This document shows, piece after piece, positions 36,301 to 51,300 of a stretch of DNA of 64,000 nucleotides. The position numbers were made by a program, and so were the translations under genes. The notes beneath the pieces are model-generated. The model was given only the letters and a program-made list of their open reading frames with translations, ran no database searches and had not been told where the DNA came from. The DNA comes from Antedon mediterranea (lineage: Eukaryota; Echinodermata; Crinoidea; Comatulida; Antedonidae). The stretch covers positions 2,581,001 to 2,645,000 of the forward strand of contig NC_092680.1 of assembly GCF_964355755.1 (NCBI RefSeq), written 5' to 3'. Each line of letters opens with the position of its first letter. Within the stretch, counting starts at the first letter, position 1.

Positions 36301-39300
36301 TTCACATTGCCGCAAGGATTTAGGTTCCAACTAGCTTTGATATTTTTGTCGATTGTCTATCACCATAAATGGTAAACAAATATATTTTTTCAGAATCAAT
36401 ATTGTTTGAGTTGAATTTTTAATTGCCACGAAAAATACTTAAGTAGGTTTCAACATGCGACAATTTTCTTTTTATTGTAATAAATAATAAAATTTTATTA
36501 TTAATAATAAAGTTTCTTTATTTTAAAACGGAGGCTAGTTCACAACAAAATGTGTACTTCCACAAGGCCGTATGAAAGAAACAATTACCGTCTATTGTCT
36601 ATCATAATCAACAACAAACAGAATCGATAATGTTTGACAAGTTCTACGCAAACATTGGATGTCATTGAAGTCTTTAATTGCCACTGGTTCCAGTTGGCCT
36701 AGGTATTATCTATGACCTAAACAAAGACATTGCATTCGCACTGATGAAGTTTACAGTGTTTTAAAATATAACATTGTTATTTTTTTTTCAGGGTGACAAT
36801 AAATCTTTAATTGAAGAAATCTATCAGGCCAAACTTTGTAATTTCATATAAGTAAATATATGTGGTTTAGTACCACCTGGCTAGGCTGTGGAATGAGATA
36901 AACGTAATGCATGTGGTACTGTAGGTCGGTGATTAACAAGAACCATCTATACACTTAAAGCCTTCTAATCCATACTATGATTCAGTTCTAAGAATTTTGT
37001 CTTGGTCAAAATCAGAAACAGAGTACATGTGTTCAGGCTAATAAATGACTGGGATTCACTACCTAACTATGTTGTGACACAGGGAGGAACTTCCTAGTGT
37101 CACAATAACGTATCAATGAGTTTAAAGCTCTGTCTACCTTATCAAACTAGTTTGACAAAAAAAGTGTGATGTGCCCAAATATGGTAGTGATATGACATCA
37201 TCATGTCCATATATGGGCACATCACATAATTTTGTCATATAAAGTTTGACAGTGTAGATAGAGCTTAATAATATGAAGAGCTTAAGAGCCTTTTTTTGTA
37301 TGATTTCTATATAAGAACGGCGTATTATTATTACTGTAATTGAAGATGTATATTAATTTCTAAACAAATTACCTAATTTAGAGTATTGAGAAATTTTACA
37401 CTTATTTTGGATGTAGTTTTTCTTTGTATCAAATATCAATTTCCCCATTTACTCTTATTTGAGAACAATACAATGATTTAATTAAAATACCTGGTTCACT
37501 GGCTAGTGAACACCCATCGTACCCAGTCTTCTGGAACGTTCTGAGATCAGAAATTCCGCCGCCTCTTAAGATATCATATGTAGCTGAAATAATTAAAAGC
37601 AAAATTCACACAAATATTATCTAATATTTATATTCTTAAACAAAACGTTTCAAACAAATTTATGACTATTTCCACGACTATTTCCTCTGTCTGAAAAATG
37701 ACCAATGAATGTAATTAAAATTCATTTTAGCATAAACATGTCTTTTTTAAAATCTTCCATTGTTGATTTTTGATAGATGAGAACGTATCAAGAACAATTG
37801 TACACAAAAATGGACAATAAAAATCATATGTACTTCTTGAATGGAAAAAAAAAAAAAAATACTAGAAAAAAACAACAGCAAAAATGTAAATTCAATAAGA
37901 AATATACATAGTGAATTTGTAAATATAGTATTTGGTTAAATGTACAGATAATGTACAGATAATTTTATGCAGGAATAACATAACAGAGTCGACAATGTTA
38001 ACATTGGCATATTACAATACCACTAATGAGCTGGTTGTCAACAAAACACATTAAGCACATGTTATACTTGTACAAATCACTCCCTGTAATGCTATATCTG
38101 CTTCTAAGCTTGAATAACAAACATTAATGTATTATTCTACGGGGAGCCATAAGTGGCAAAAGTGTAGAAAAATTTATGATAATACAAAACTCTGAATAAA
38201 GTGAGCAAAGTCATTACGATTCAATATTTTATTTCAAATAATAAAAGAAATATCACTTGCGTCACTTTTATATCAAATTTAGGCATTTGTAGGAAGATAT
38301 AAATTGTAAAATATGGCAATATATTACTTGTCATACGTTGAAATGTTTTATTTTAAATCTGTAAGATTGTATCTTTGCTAAATACTAAGCTCAAATTCTT
38401 TACCACAGTCATGTACCAAAACACATAATTAAATGGTGGCCGAACGCACCAAATGATAAATAAATAGATGTGCTGCAGCTTTTAATAAACGGTGCCATTA
38501 AATGGCGTTTTCCAACTAAACATTCTGTTTAATTTAAATTGTCATTTAAAAAATCAGTTTCTACAGCCAATTTATTCACAATCCAATACGTTTCAGAAAT
38601 CCCTTTTCGCTGTACGCATTTGCTCTAACTAGCTTGATGTAATTGTTGCATTAACGGAAGATTTCAGAAAAGAAGCACATTAGTTTTTTTTCAATTTCAC
38701 TTATATTTTACCGGTTACAATTGAGCTGCTTACGTCACCAAATGCAATTGATTGCATGTTTCCAAAGTAAAATCTCTTTTAAACAAGCAATCTTTATTAA
38801 AATAAGCTTTTTAAAAAATGTAGACCTACTTGACAAATACATTGTAGTGTTTTTGAAAAGCATGTATAATATATGAGAATTAAAACTACACGTGTTTGAC
38901 GTCATATAATAAGAAATGACCTTGCAAATAACTATGAAGAATTTTTCTTGTAATGGTCAAATTGATAGAGCTCTTTGCACGTTGGTTTGTAATGACATTT
39001 GGCATTTCTGATTGGGAAATTTTGTGGTCAACATAAGGATTCATTGAGTAATTATTGTATTTGAATTGTTTTTCTCAACAGAAGAACATTTGAATAGAAA
39101 TTTCTTTCTTTTCCAATCTTCACACTCAAACTTCACACGCACAACGGTAAAGTTCCAGTTCCCATCCTAATCAGGATAAACTATAATATCAAATTTATTA
39201 TCTATAATGTGTTATGCTGAAATCCATCCATTATAAATCTACACGCTCAAACTTTATGTGACAAAAAATGTGATGTGCCCATATATGGACAAATTTAACT

Positions 39301-42300
39301 CCTGTGATTTGATGTTACTTTCGTTCTATAGATCCGTTATATGTAGTGTTTGGACGTATTGCCTCTCCTGTTGGGCTGGTAATGTTACCGGAGGGAATAA
39401 AGGACGCCTTGAAACTTTCATCCGTCGGGCTGGTAAAATGATTGGTCTGGAACTGCCTTCCTTTACCGATGTGCACCTAGAACACCTCCAGAAAGATTTC
39501 GAACGCATTGAGTCGGATGCCTCTCATCCTCTCCACAAAGTGATCATAGACCAACTTAATCCAAGTGGTAGATTGAGGCTCCTCAGTGTGAAAACAAATC
39601 GATTTGCTAAATCCTTTATTCCCTCCGGTATCATCCAGTACAACAGGAAGTCAAGAAGATAATTTTATATTGTAATTTTTTAGATGTTTTTATATGAATG
39701 GTTTTATGCTATTTTTGTTTTTATAGTGTTTTCTTTGTTATTATGACGAGCAATGAATTTCCTTTTTGAGGATCAATAAAAGTTATCTTATCTTATCTTA
39801 TAATGATGTTATATCACTACCATATTTAGGTATATCCCTACCATATTTGGGTACATAACACTTTTTAGTCAAACTATTCTGATAGTGTAGACAGAGCTTA
39901 ATGCAAACATGTGTCTTTAGGCCAAGTCCAGTACAAATCTCGTAATAATTACAAGCATGATAAATAAAAATAATAATGATAAAAAAATATACTTTACCAC
40001 ATAAGCCATCTTTATATTCTTGATTTTTGCTGACATATACAAGTTGTCGAACTTTTCTGTAAAAGAAAAAAAATCTGAATTAGTATTCTTATTGGTTGTA
40101 AAATATTATTTTCAGTCATATAATAGCATGTACTGTATGAATAAAACAGAATATATAACACCAAAATGAATTCCTGTCATTTGCTTGGACGCTTGTGAAT
40201 CACATGGCGTGCAATAGTACATACTATTTAATATTGGTTGAGAAGTATTTTATTATTATACACCAGTAACCAGTCAATAAAAATAAGGAGAAAAATATAC
40301 AATTTAAATACTGTGCATTTATCTGAATTAATAGTAATAGAATCTTGTGAAAGAAAAAATAGTAACTTTAAATGAGGTTGATTGATATTGATGTTGCCAA
40401 GGAAATAAATTACTTTATATTTAATTTAACCTAGTTACAATATTTATATTTTAACAAAGTATAAACAATCTGTGACAGTCCAAAAACTAATTAAGATGAT
40501 GCGCTGAGAAGTGAAGCTATTACGGTATAAAGTGTCCTAGTATAATCAAAATTGCATCTCAAAATAAAACCAATATTACAATCTGTGAGATCTCAATTTA
40601 TAGAGTTTAATACTGTAATGAAGATGACTCCAAAGAAGCAGGTTGATATTGTTTTTATTTGTTAAATAATAATATAAATTATTTGGAAGCTACACTTTTG
40701 TAATAGTCAATCAATCAATCATTATTTCCACCAAAATAACAAAAAGCTTGAAAGATGGGTTTGTAATCATCAAAGAAATATTTTATTTAAAAAAAAAGAT
40801 CATGTCCCGTTTGCTAGTAAGATTCACTCTACAATGTTGATAGAAAATAAGATTGTGGGCTTCTCTTAATTTTTTAAAAACTTTTAAGCTCTGTCTACAC
40901 TATCAAACTAGTTTGACAAACAAAGTGTAATGTGCCCAAATATGGTAGTGATATGCTTAAATATGGTAGTGATATGACATCATCATGTCCATATAGGGGC
41001 ACATCACACTTTTTTGTCACATAAAGTTTGTGTAGACAGAGCTTTAGGGTTTATGATTAAATATCAGTTATCAATCAATAATGACCAGTGATATTAAAGA
41101 TTGTACGATACAATGAATAAAAATTTACACTACTAAGTAAAATAGTAAATATTAGCTAGGCCTGTGTTTGAATTTAATAACTTGCAGAGTTAAACATATT
41201 TACCAGAAGTTCACTATGATTGAAAAGGGAATAGAGTTGATATGTCTGGATGTCACCCACATGATTATGACATATGAGGGATATTGTTAATGTTATTTAG
41301 CGAATATATCTGTCTGCTCAGATTTAATCAGCCTATAAATTTGGTATTAAAGAGATTACCTGCTCTAAAAAAATGTATTATCACTTTAATGATGTAATGT
41401 CCCCAAAAATCATGAAAAAGAATTAAATCATACTTTGAGTGTGTTATTTTGTAGTTTTAATAACGTTAATCACTTCCATAGAAAAAAATATTGAAAACAA
41501 ATTATGTTTTTACTTGTAAAAGACAAAATAAATGCTTCAACCAAAAACCTATTTTTTTATATTAACAAAATCTTCAAAGATGGTGATATGGATAATAATC
41601 GGTAATAAAAATTACACATGATTCTGAATATGACACTGACAGTACGACGATGAAAATTAATACCATGACCACTTCCTAGTTGGCCAATTGTAATTGAGAT
41701 TCATCAAGCTACATTGTGTCTGTTTTGTGTATTTAGTCTTAAGCTGATAATGAATATGTAATAATTAAAGCACTTATTGTGATTATACTTAGCCAGAACT
41801 CACAGTAGTAGTCTAATTTAGCGCGTGACTCTGGGTTAGTATTAAATATTATTAATTATACTGTATATTAACATCTAAATAAATTCCTGACTGACATTTG
41901 ATTGAACGATTTTGGGTCACATGGCGTGCAATAGTACAAACTATTGTTAGTACTCATAAACATTCATTATTTGTATATTATTTTATTTTTACATGATAAT
42001 AATATAAACAAACTCCTAAAAAAATGAGGCATAGCCATTATTTATAATATATACTTTCGTACATTATTTGTCTTCGGAAGATAAACAAATAAATTTCTAA
42101 ATAAGTTAGAACAATAATTTAATTTAATTTTACTGTAGAAAGCCAGTGAATAGATTCATTGTCATTTCTATCTCAGCTCACCAAATAAACTGAAAAATTC
42201 ATGATATTGAAATTTATTATTTAAGACTAGAAACGCAGATTTAAAGTGAAATACTGCAAATAGATCATTGTTTGGACATCAACATTTTTAGTGACGCCAC

Positions 42301-45300
42301 AAACCCCGTCGCGTAGTGGATAAAACATGTGTTTTGCAAAAACCACGGCTAGTAGAGCGTGTCACAAATCACACAATTTTAGCTTAAAGAAATTTTCACT
42401 AATATTTTTGATTAGCTGGAAAATTCAGCTTTGAAAAGGTGTAGTAAAATCACAACCTTGCTAATTAAACTAAAAGTTAAAGGTTAAAGGTTAAAGGTTA
42501 AACCTTAGTCTGTGTGTGTCTGCAATCAAACATTTTGCAATCAATCAAAAACTGATTTTTTTTCAAAATGGTTTACAACTATTCTTTCATATTCATAGAA
42601 AGTAAAATTATTTTTATGAAATTATTGCAGTATTGATTTTTTATTGATTTTAATGAAGTGACTGGAATCTGAAATATATTTCAAATTTGTAATATTTTCA
42701 AAAGATATCAAAATCACATTATACTCATTTTACCTAAATCCTTACAATATCTTCTGCTGTAAATGCAATAAAATATATTCATTTAATTATTTACAAATTC
42801 AACTCAATTGGGAAAAAGAGTTCTACGAAGAACTGATCGTCATAGAGACAGACAGCATTGACATTTATTTATTTATCCCTATTATTCCACTGATAGCAAT
42901 ATTTCTGAAAACAGAATTGCAACATAAAGTTTGCAGTACATTATGAATAAAAATGAAATAAAAATAAAGCTGAATATCTCTCTTTTGAAAAGCTCTGTCA
43001 AAACTAGTTTGATGGTACCGTACGTGATATAACATCATCATGTCCATATATGGGCATATCATCATTTTTTTGTCGCATAAAGTTTGATAGTATCTAGACA
43101 GGGCTTAAGTTTCAACCATCTTCTGGAATAATGATGGTTGTTGGTTGGGTAACAACCAAAACATCTAGAAATTCTCAAATTTATTTTATGTAGCATAAAA
43201 CCTTAATTTACTTGTGTTTATTTGTCAATAAACAATTTATATCAGTAACACTACAAACTGTAAATTTAATAAATTAAAAAATCTTTTTAACCAAAAAAAA
43301 AAAGCGCTGAGAGAAAAAACAGAAAGAAATTACAAAGAAAAAAGATGGGGTTTTAAGAGTGTTTTATTAAGAGTGTTTTATTAAGAGTGTTTTAGTATAT
43401 TTAAGAGTGTTTTATTATATTTAAGAGTGTTTTAGTATATTTAAGAATGTTGTAGTATATTTAAGAATGTTTTAGTATATTTAAGAATGTTTTAAGTATA
43501 TTTAAGAATGTTTTAGTATATTTAAGAATGTTTTAGTATATTTAAGAGTGTTTTAAGTATATTTAAGAATGTTTTAGTATATTTAAGAATGTTTTAGTAT
43601 ATTTAAGAGTGTTTTAAGTATATTTAAGAATGTTTTAGTATATTTAAGAATGTTTTAGTATATTTAAGAATGTTTTAGTATATTTAAGAGTGTTTTAAGT
43701 ATATTTAAGAATGTTTCAGTATATTTAAGAGTGTTTTAAGTATATTTAAGAATGTTTTAGTATATTTAAGAATGTTTTAGTATATTTAAGAGTGTTTTAA
43801 GTATATTTAAGAATGTTTTAGTATATTTAAGAATGTTTTAGTATATTTAAGAATGTTTTAGTATATTTAAGAGTGTTTTAAGTATATTTAAGAGTGTTTT
43901 AAGTATATTTTAAGTATATTTTAGTAACCCTTTCTAATCGTTTGACAAGATTAAACTGTAGCAGAAACATGATGTAACAAATACAAGCTATACCAGACAC
44001 AACAGGTAGCTTATTGATATTATGCGACATTAATATTTATCATACATATATATACATATATCACTATGTATATAAAGTTCATCATTTCAATTCAATTCAA
44101 TTCAACTCAACTTTTATTTCAGACAATTGTCAATACGGTATAATAATACATTAAAAAGAAAAAAAAAAGATGAAGGAGAGAGGACCAAAACTTTTATCTA
44201 TTGGTGTATAATGCCTCTCTCCATTTGTAGTATAATAAAAATGAAGCCATTATTTAACCTGAACTAGTTAATTCATCATCATCATTATTATTATTTATTA
44301 TTATAACCAGCAATGAAAAAGCAATGGTTGAAAATCCAGATTAAAAAAAAAATTCATTTATAGATGAAATTTCACTGTTCAATTAACAACCATCGTACTT
44401 GAACTTTAACCTTTACAGTATTCTATGACACAATAGATAAACCTGTCACAAAACATTTTTTAAACACATTGAACGTTTGCGCCGATGGCATTATTCGTGC
44501 ATTATACTCTCGACTAAAACCAAACACGGTAATTAATTAGCGAAACAAATGCATGGATCACCAATACTGTCACGCAAGAAGCTGTATAAAACGATGACAA
44601 GACGCAAATTGAGGATTTGGAGATGGTACACTTGATTTCTGTGTGAATGATTCCAAGGGAGAGAGGGAGGGAGTCGGTAACATATTATTTCATTGTAAAG
44701 CTTGGATTTCTTTTAAACAATTTTATTTTAAATTCAATACAACTGTTTCACAATATTCTGGAATACATTTTTAATGACAATATACTAAATATTTGATGAT
44801 GTTTTAAAGAGGAGATGTTACGATATTTTAAAAAAAATAAAAATTATACAGTTACTATACACAAATAACTACACCATCCGTCATCCAATTATTATGAATG
44901 TGCGTCATATCTATGATGTAGTTATGATTGTTATCACATTATATATTTATCTATTTGTGGCCTATGGTATCAATGCTTTCTTTACATTAATATGTATTGT
45001 TTTGTGTCATCTCCATAATGTTAAAGAGATAGCATTAACAATTAATTTATATATCCCTATCATACCCTTGTATTTCTGAATACATTTTAGAAAAATTATT
45101 ATTTTTCGTTAAACCAAATAGTAACTTTAAAAATATTCCATAGGCATTTCTACCAAAGCAAAAAAAATGTTTGGATTTTCTGAAAATTGTATTTGTGACT
45201 TGGATCATAAAGAATTCTTGTTGTAGAAGAATTGAAAAAAACTTTAAAACATTCAAAGGTCATTGAATTGACCTATGTTTGAGAAGAAAAAGGATTATTA

Positions 45301-48300
45301 TTATAATCGATTATTTCTCTTGTCCGTAGAAAATTTGACCTAAATCTTCAACTATGTATCTTCAAATCAACGAGTTACATAAGTTTTGGTTTTAAATGGA
45401 TATTTAAATAGATTATACGGATTATAATGTAAAGTAATTATTTTTCTTTGTAGATAAATGAAACAAACGGTGCTATGCTAAAAGGTTGTAATTATTTGTG
45501 CTGTTAAGCAACAATGATGAAGCGTGGAATTTGTAGATAATGTAATGGCTTGACATTGTAATGACAAATAATGCTGTGGATATTGCATATCAAATAACCA
45601 CACTTGGTAATTGTTTTTCTGGATTTTTTCTTGGTTATCTTTCAGAAATTTCATTTTTAATAGCCCAGTGAATAATATAACTTTAATATACCTAAATATT
45701 ATTTTGCTACCTTGAATTAAAAAATAAAATACAGATATTGTTTAAGCCAGGCGGTAAAAACTGGTACCAAGATGTGCTAGGCTGGAGTAGGTTTTACGAG
45801 GCATTTCACATGACTAGTACTGCATATAGGCCTAATAAATCAAAAGTCTATAAATGGGCCCCCACAGAAAACAGTCAAGTTATGAGCCTGTGTAGCCATC
45901 CGTATGGATTCAAGTTACCAATTTTTTATTACTGATTTAAGTTAAGTTTTTACAGAGGGTATGCTTGTAAACAAAAAAAAAGGGGGAGGAGGAAGACTTG
46001 AACTGAAATTGAAGGGAATGCTATTGTAATATTAATTAACTACTATATAGTATAATGCACATTCAAAACATTGTAATAAGGTTCTGAGCTAAGTACAGTA
46101 TGTATGGCTAGGCCTACAATAAACATTGATTTAAACTTATATAAACAGCCGCCAATGCAAATAAGCTTTAAGTGTAGGCCTAATTTACAATTGAGTCTAA
46201 TAATAAATAAGGCTAAATGTAATAAAAAAAAAGGCCAGGGTAATCTGAACGTACCCTAAGGGCTAATAATGTAAATACAGCAATTGGGCAAACAAATATT
46301 ATTGCATAAAACTACAATAAACATTGTATTGTATTGAAAAATCCAAGCCTAAGATTAGAATGGTGAGTGGTGGATGAATAAAGTACCTTGTGGTGAAAAC
46401 CTTGTTTTACTAACTGCAGACAAATTAAAGTTTTGTTAAGCTCTATCTACACTATCAAACTAGTTTGACAAAAATGTATGATGGGTTCAAATATGGTAGT
46501 GATATGTCAAAATATGATAGTGATATGAAATCATGTCCATTATATAGAACCATCACATTTTTTTTTCACATAAAGTTTGATAGTGTAGACAGAACTTTAG
46601 TTATCTGTGATTTCTGAATAATACTTTTTAACCAATTCCCACAAACATTATGATTCAGATTATATTAGTTCTACTACTCACCCTCCATATCCCACCTCTG
46701 GGGTGATGTGTACTTGTTGGGCAATGTTTTCTCCACTCTTTTTCTTTGAATACATTGTTCCTTCCCATGACTATATGGAAAATAAATTATGATTATGTTT
46801 TGAAACTAAAGGATTATGCAGGCTTTCAACTTCAAGTTAATAGGTTATATGGTAACTGATAATGAAGAAACAATTTATCTGACGGTGATAAATGTGTTGA
46901 TGAGGCTGCGTTTATCATCCATAGTATTTTTCAACTAGATACTTGTTTACAGCTGATCCTTACCTTTCCTTTTTTGAGCTGCGAGTATATTGTATCAAGT
47001 TGTTCTGTCTTATTCTTGTCACTTTGTGGTATGTCAGATATTTCTTTGCCTAATAATTCTTCGCTTGAAAATCCTATATAATGTTCGTAGGCGCTGTTCA
47101 CGTACTGGACCGTGTGATGATCGTCTGTTATGTGTACCCTATCGGACGTATTCTCTAACGCGGTGAACAGAGCTGCCGCGGCCCTGCGCAACAAAAAATT
47201 TAAGAAAATATTATTATGAACCTATTACAAAATAATAGAAATATTATAAATTCTATGATTTAAACAGCGACAAATAAAAAGGAATTCATCCAGTAGATGG
47301 CAGTAAATTAAATCACGCTTGAACGCACATGCTCATCAAAGCAAAATAATAGACACACTAAACTGTTGACATTTTATGCGCTTCGTTAAGCAACATAAAT
47401 GAATGCAAATATTCATGCAACCCTACCTCAAGCGGAAATGGTTCTTCACATCTCCATGCTCAAGTTGTAAAAGTTCATTCAAGCATGTTCCTGTGTTTGT
47501 GTTCTCGACAAAACGACGATTGAATCCGGCAGATAGCAGTGGTCCAACTGATATTTCATCTCTATCTGTGTTGCTAAAAAAAAAATAGAAAAAATTAGTA
47601 TCCAATGGGTAGCTCTTTTCTATCTGTAAGAATAGATATTTCCAAAGTAAAGCTCTGTCTACACTATCAAACTTCATGTGATAAAAAAAGTGATGTACCA
47701 TATATGGACCATATTTGGGTATATCACTACCATATTTGGGTATATTACCACCATATTTGGGTATATCACTACCATATTTGGGTACATCACATTTGTATTC
47801 ATCTTCCCTTTATTGTCCCGAAAGTTTACTAATTATTAGCATCATTTAAACGGTACAGGCCATGAAGGTATAAAGAACATAAGAAGAGGATAATTTTTTT
47901 ATTTTATTTCATCATCACCTCACAGTGACCATACGTAATATATCTGCCAGGGCTGATAGACATATAATATACGTTGACTATTATCGATCATTTTTTATTT
48001 ATAAAAACTGAAAAAACTTGTTCATAAAGCATACTGAATATACAATGTGTGGAAGACATCATTATCTCTCTATGTTAATTAGTTGAAAGGTGTCAACTAC
48101 TTTAGTGTATTTAATATTCAAAAATCAAAAGAATAGTTCTATTGTAATAGATAGTGTGCTTTGTCTTAGTAGTCTAATTAAGCATGTATTGATTAGCCTA
48201 ATGGTTTTCCTGTATCCTCTTGGAGGATACAGTGACATTGTGGGCGTTGAGTGGTTCAAATGCTTGCTTACCAATCCTCCTATCCCAATTTCCAATTTTT

Positions 48301-51300
48301 GAAGCGAGTTTTAATTGTTTGTCTTATATTTTAAATGTTTTATAACAATTATAATTTAAGGTGTCTAGGTAAACCTGATGAAGAGAGTATTACTACAGAC
48401 TAACATCACAAAGTATAACTCTTTCTTGAATGATTAGTAGAGAACAAGAATTTGTCAATGTAATCATTGACAAAACATATTCTTTTAAACAATGAAGAAA
48501 TAATACAATACATTAGAAATGGAGAAACAAGTGAATAATTCCTGACAGACTGATGTATGAAATCGGTATAGTAATATTTTACGTTCCATTTGAAACAAAA
48601 GATAATTTTAATTTTAGCGACTTTAGAACAATCACTAGCATTGTTAAAGAGTCAGAATTATTTACCAATTTTATATTTATTCTGACAAATTTCAGAAAAT
48701 GATTTTTTCTATGTGTATTTTATATCTATAAGGATAGAAATATCAAAAATAAAGAATTAATGAAATAACACAACACTAACAAAATATTAAATTAAAAGAA
48801 CATTTGAAAATAAAAACTGTTCACAGACAGTTTACTTTGTTTTTATAGTATAAAAATAAAACAAAAAAAATAATATGAAGATAAAATTATATATGGCCAT
48901 CAAACCAGTGTGCTTAATTGCAACATGTATTTTACTGTGATAAAATTATTGATTTCATACCAACCTTTTTTTCACAACAGCCAAAATTACTGAATGTTCA
49001 CTGTCCTTTGTAGCACGTACAGACCTGGTAAAGAACAACATTAAAAAGGAAAAAAAAGGATAAAATTTCAGTTTACTTCAGAGGAAAAAGCTTATGGCCG
49101 CAACGCAAGTATGTAAGCGCAATGCAAGCTAGTCGACCAATCACAACAGTTCTCATAATCCATCACTTATAATTTATCAAATTAACGGCATTGCACTTGC
49201 GTCGCATACTAGTGAACGTATTGTCTCCAAAAACATGAAAAATAATAATTAATAAAATGAAATGCTGAATAGGCCATTTCAAAGTTTTTAATCAAGTTAT
49301 TCACCTTAGAAAAAATAAATTAGTATTTCACAATATTTTGATCAGTAATACATATTCATTAATATTGCATACATTGTGAATTTTGCATATGTAGACAGTT
49401 GTATCAACAGTAAAGGGACTTCACAATATGTTAAAAAAATTATTGGTACTGATATAAAATTAATAATAAAGAAAACAGCATGAAAAATGCATACATCTGA
49501 ACACATGCTTTTTATATTTTACGACAAAGATTAGACTTTGTTTAGCATCTTAAATTTTCGTCCTAAATGTTTAGAATAAGTTTGTGTTGATATGCTAAAA
49601 ATGCAGGCAACGCAGAAGTACAACAGTGGTATGTAACCGCGTAGTGAGTGCAACCTCAAATTGGCATGAGAGCTATATTCAATGGTCTCTCTCCATGGTG
49701 TATCACTTTTTCAGATATCTACTGTCATAATTCAGTGTTGTTGTAGTTGCCTCTCTAGTCTCCCCTTCTCTCTCTCTTACTTATTATAAATAGCTCTATT
49801 ATAATTGTTAATTGCCCCATGAGGGATGAATAAAGATATTACTAATACAGATACTGATACCTTACCTGCATAAGGCAAGTGCATCAAAGCTCTTATGTCT
49901 GTGATCCACTATAATAAGTTCATGTCGTTTTTCTAAGTAGCATTCGAGGGCATCAACTTGGTTCAGAGCCATATGGCACTTATAACCTCCCTTATCAGCA
50001 GCCCACCAGAGTGCATCGCTCTGGCTATCTTCCTTGCCAAAAACTAGCAGTATCTGGAATACAATATATTGCAATTTAACCAAAGTAAAGACAAAATATT
50101 AGAATTAACTCAGATAAACACAATCTGCAAAAATTGCTTGAAAGTTTGTGATCAAAGATACAATACAACTCACAGTAACAGTGACATTGAATATTAATGC
50201 TTACTGGCTAAACCAAAGGGCCCCAGAGCTTATGGGTAAGAGCAGCCCCAACTACCCAGCGTTGGAGGACCCATTAGGAGTGCTAAACCGTGCCATGTCA
50301 TACCGTTACACAACTGACAACCTATTAATCATTCACGTCCAGAAGGGAAGCAGGGTATGAAATTTAAAAAATAGGAATGTTCTATCTGAGCGATCCATGG
50401 AGTTATGATTTTTTATTGCAAGCAATGTCATATTATAATTAGCGCCGTAACAGCAAAGTGTTCAGACTCGTTTAACTATTGATTTTGTTAGAAACTGAAG
50501 CATCACCAATTTGACCGCACATCTGGTATGCAGGAGTAAATTTGATTGGTTGAAAGTCAAAATCGTTGATGCATGACTTTCGTTTCGTAAGCGTTGTTTA
50601 CTAATCATGTACCTTGAGCTGTCGTATGAACGAAAAATCAGTGTCGTAAGAGGTGGCTTCCACTAATCTTTTTCTGGTTCAGACCTATGAAGTTGTACGC
50701 CGCGTACGATATGAAAGCATAAATCCGTAGGTCTGAATAGGCCTTGAGCCACAGCAAATTACTTATAAATTACTATGAGTATCCTTGGTTTACTAAGATT
50801 ACCACACTCCTTATCCATTAGTATTGAAAAACAATTAGTCTTAAAAGGGCCAAATGAAGATAAAATAATGCATTGGACTATGCTGGTTTGTGATTATAAA
50901 CAGTGGATAATGAATAGGTTGCAATATAAGTGCTCATCATATCCATTTTCCATGAGAAATAAATTTATAGACAATAAGCAATTAAATTAATGGTGAAAGT
51001 ACATAAAATGATGTTAAAATCAGACCTACATCTTCTTCTTAAACTATAGTATATAGTAGATCAATAGTACCCAAAACAGTGTCTGCTTAATGATGCTAGG
51101 GGTTTCCCCTTAATGGGGTGTTGGCTGTAGCATTAAAAACATATATTGCCCTTCATAATTTTCACTGAAAAGTGTCCCCTTACAATAGGGGTATCCCAAT
51201 AATCTGTTTTCAAATTGGAAATATCTGTTTGTTGACTACTTGTGTAGGAAAATGTCCAATTCAATATGGTCTAAATTATCATTTCAATACAGTTGAAATA

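Larger units (their letters stand above)
32541..37583 (-). other. PDE8: PDE8 exons 9-12: regulatory linker
   Basis: Exon 9 (37491-37583) has no close human match. Exon 10 (35807-35874) encodes [23 protein letters not shown], with Ser about residue 389, corresponds to the PKA-type site of PDE8A before ARIHSM. Exon 11 (34247-34417) encodes [20 protein letters not shown] and DLVGGLMT. Exon 12 (32541-32598) encodes [19 protein letters not shown]. Confidence 0.93.
39998..47183 (-). other. PDE8: PDE8 exons 6-8: PAS domain
   Basis: Exon 6 (46964-47183) encodes [20 protein letters not shown], then [21 protein letters not shown] and KEISDIP. Exon 7 (46682-46770) encodes [20 protein letters not shown] and then [10 protein letters not shown]. 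Exon 8 (39998-40056) encodes [19 protein letters not shown]. Residues about 229-350. Exons 7 and 8 are separated by a 6.6-kb intron. Confidence 0.95.

Noticed and set aside
44894-45079. Short hydrophobic plus-strand ORF in PDE8 intron 7
   Set aside because: AT-rich sequence readily gives hydrophobic codons; no other support.
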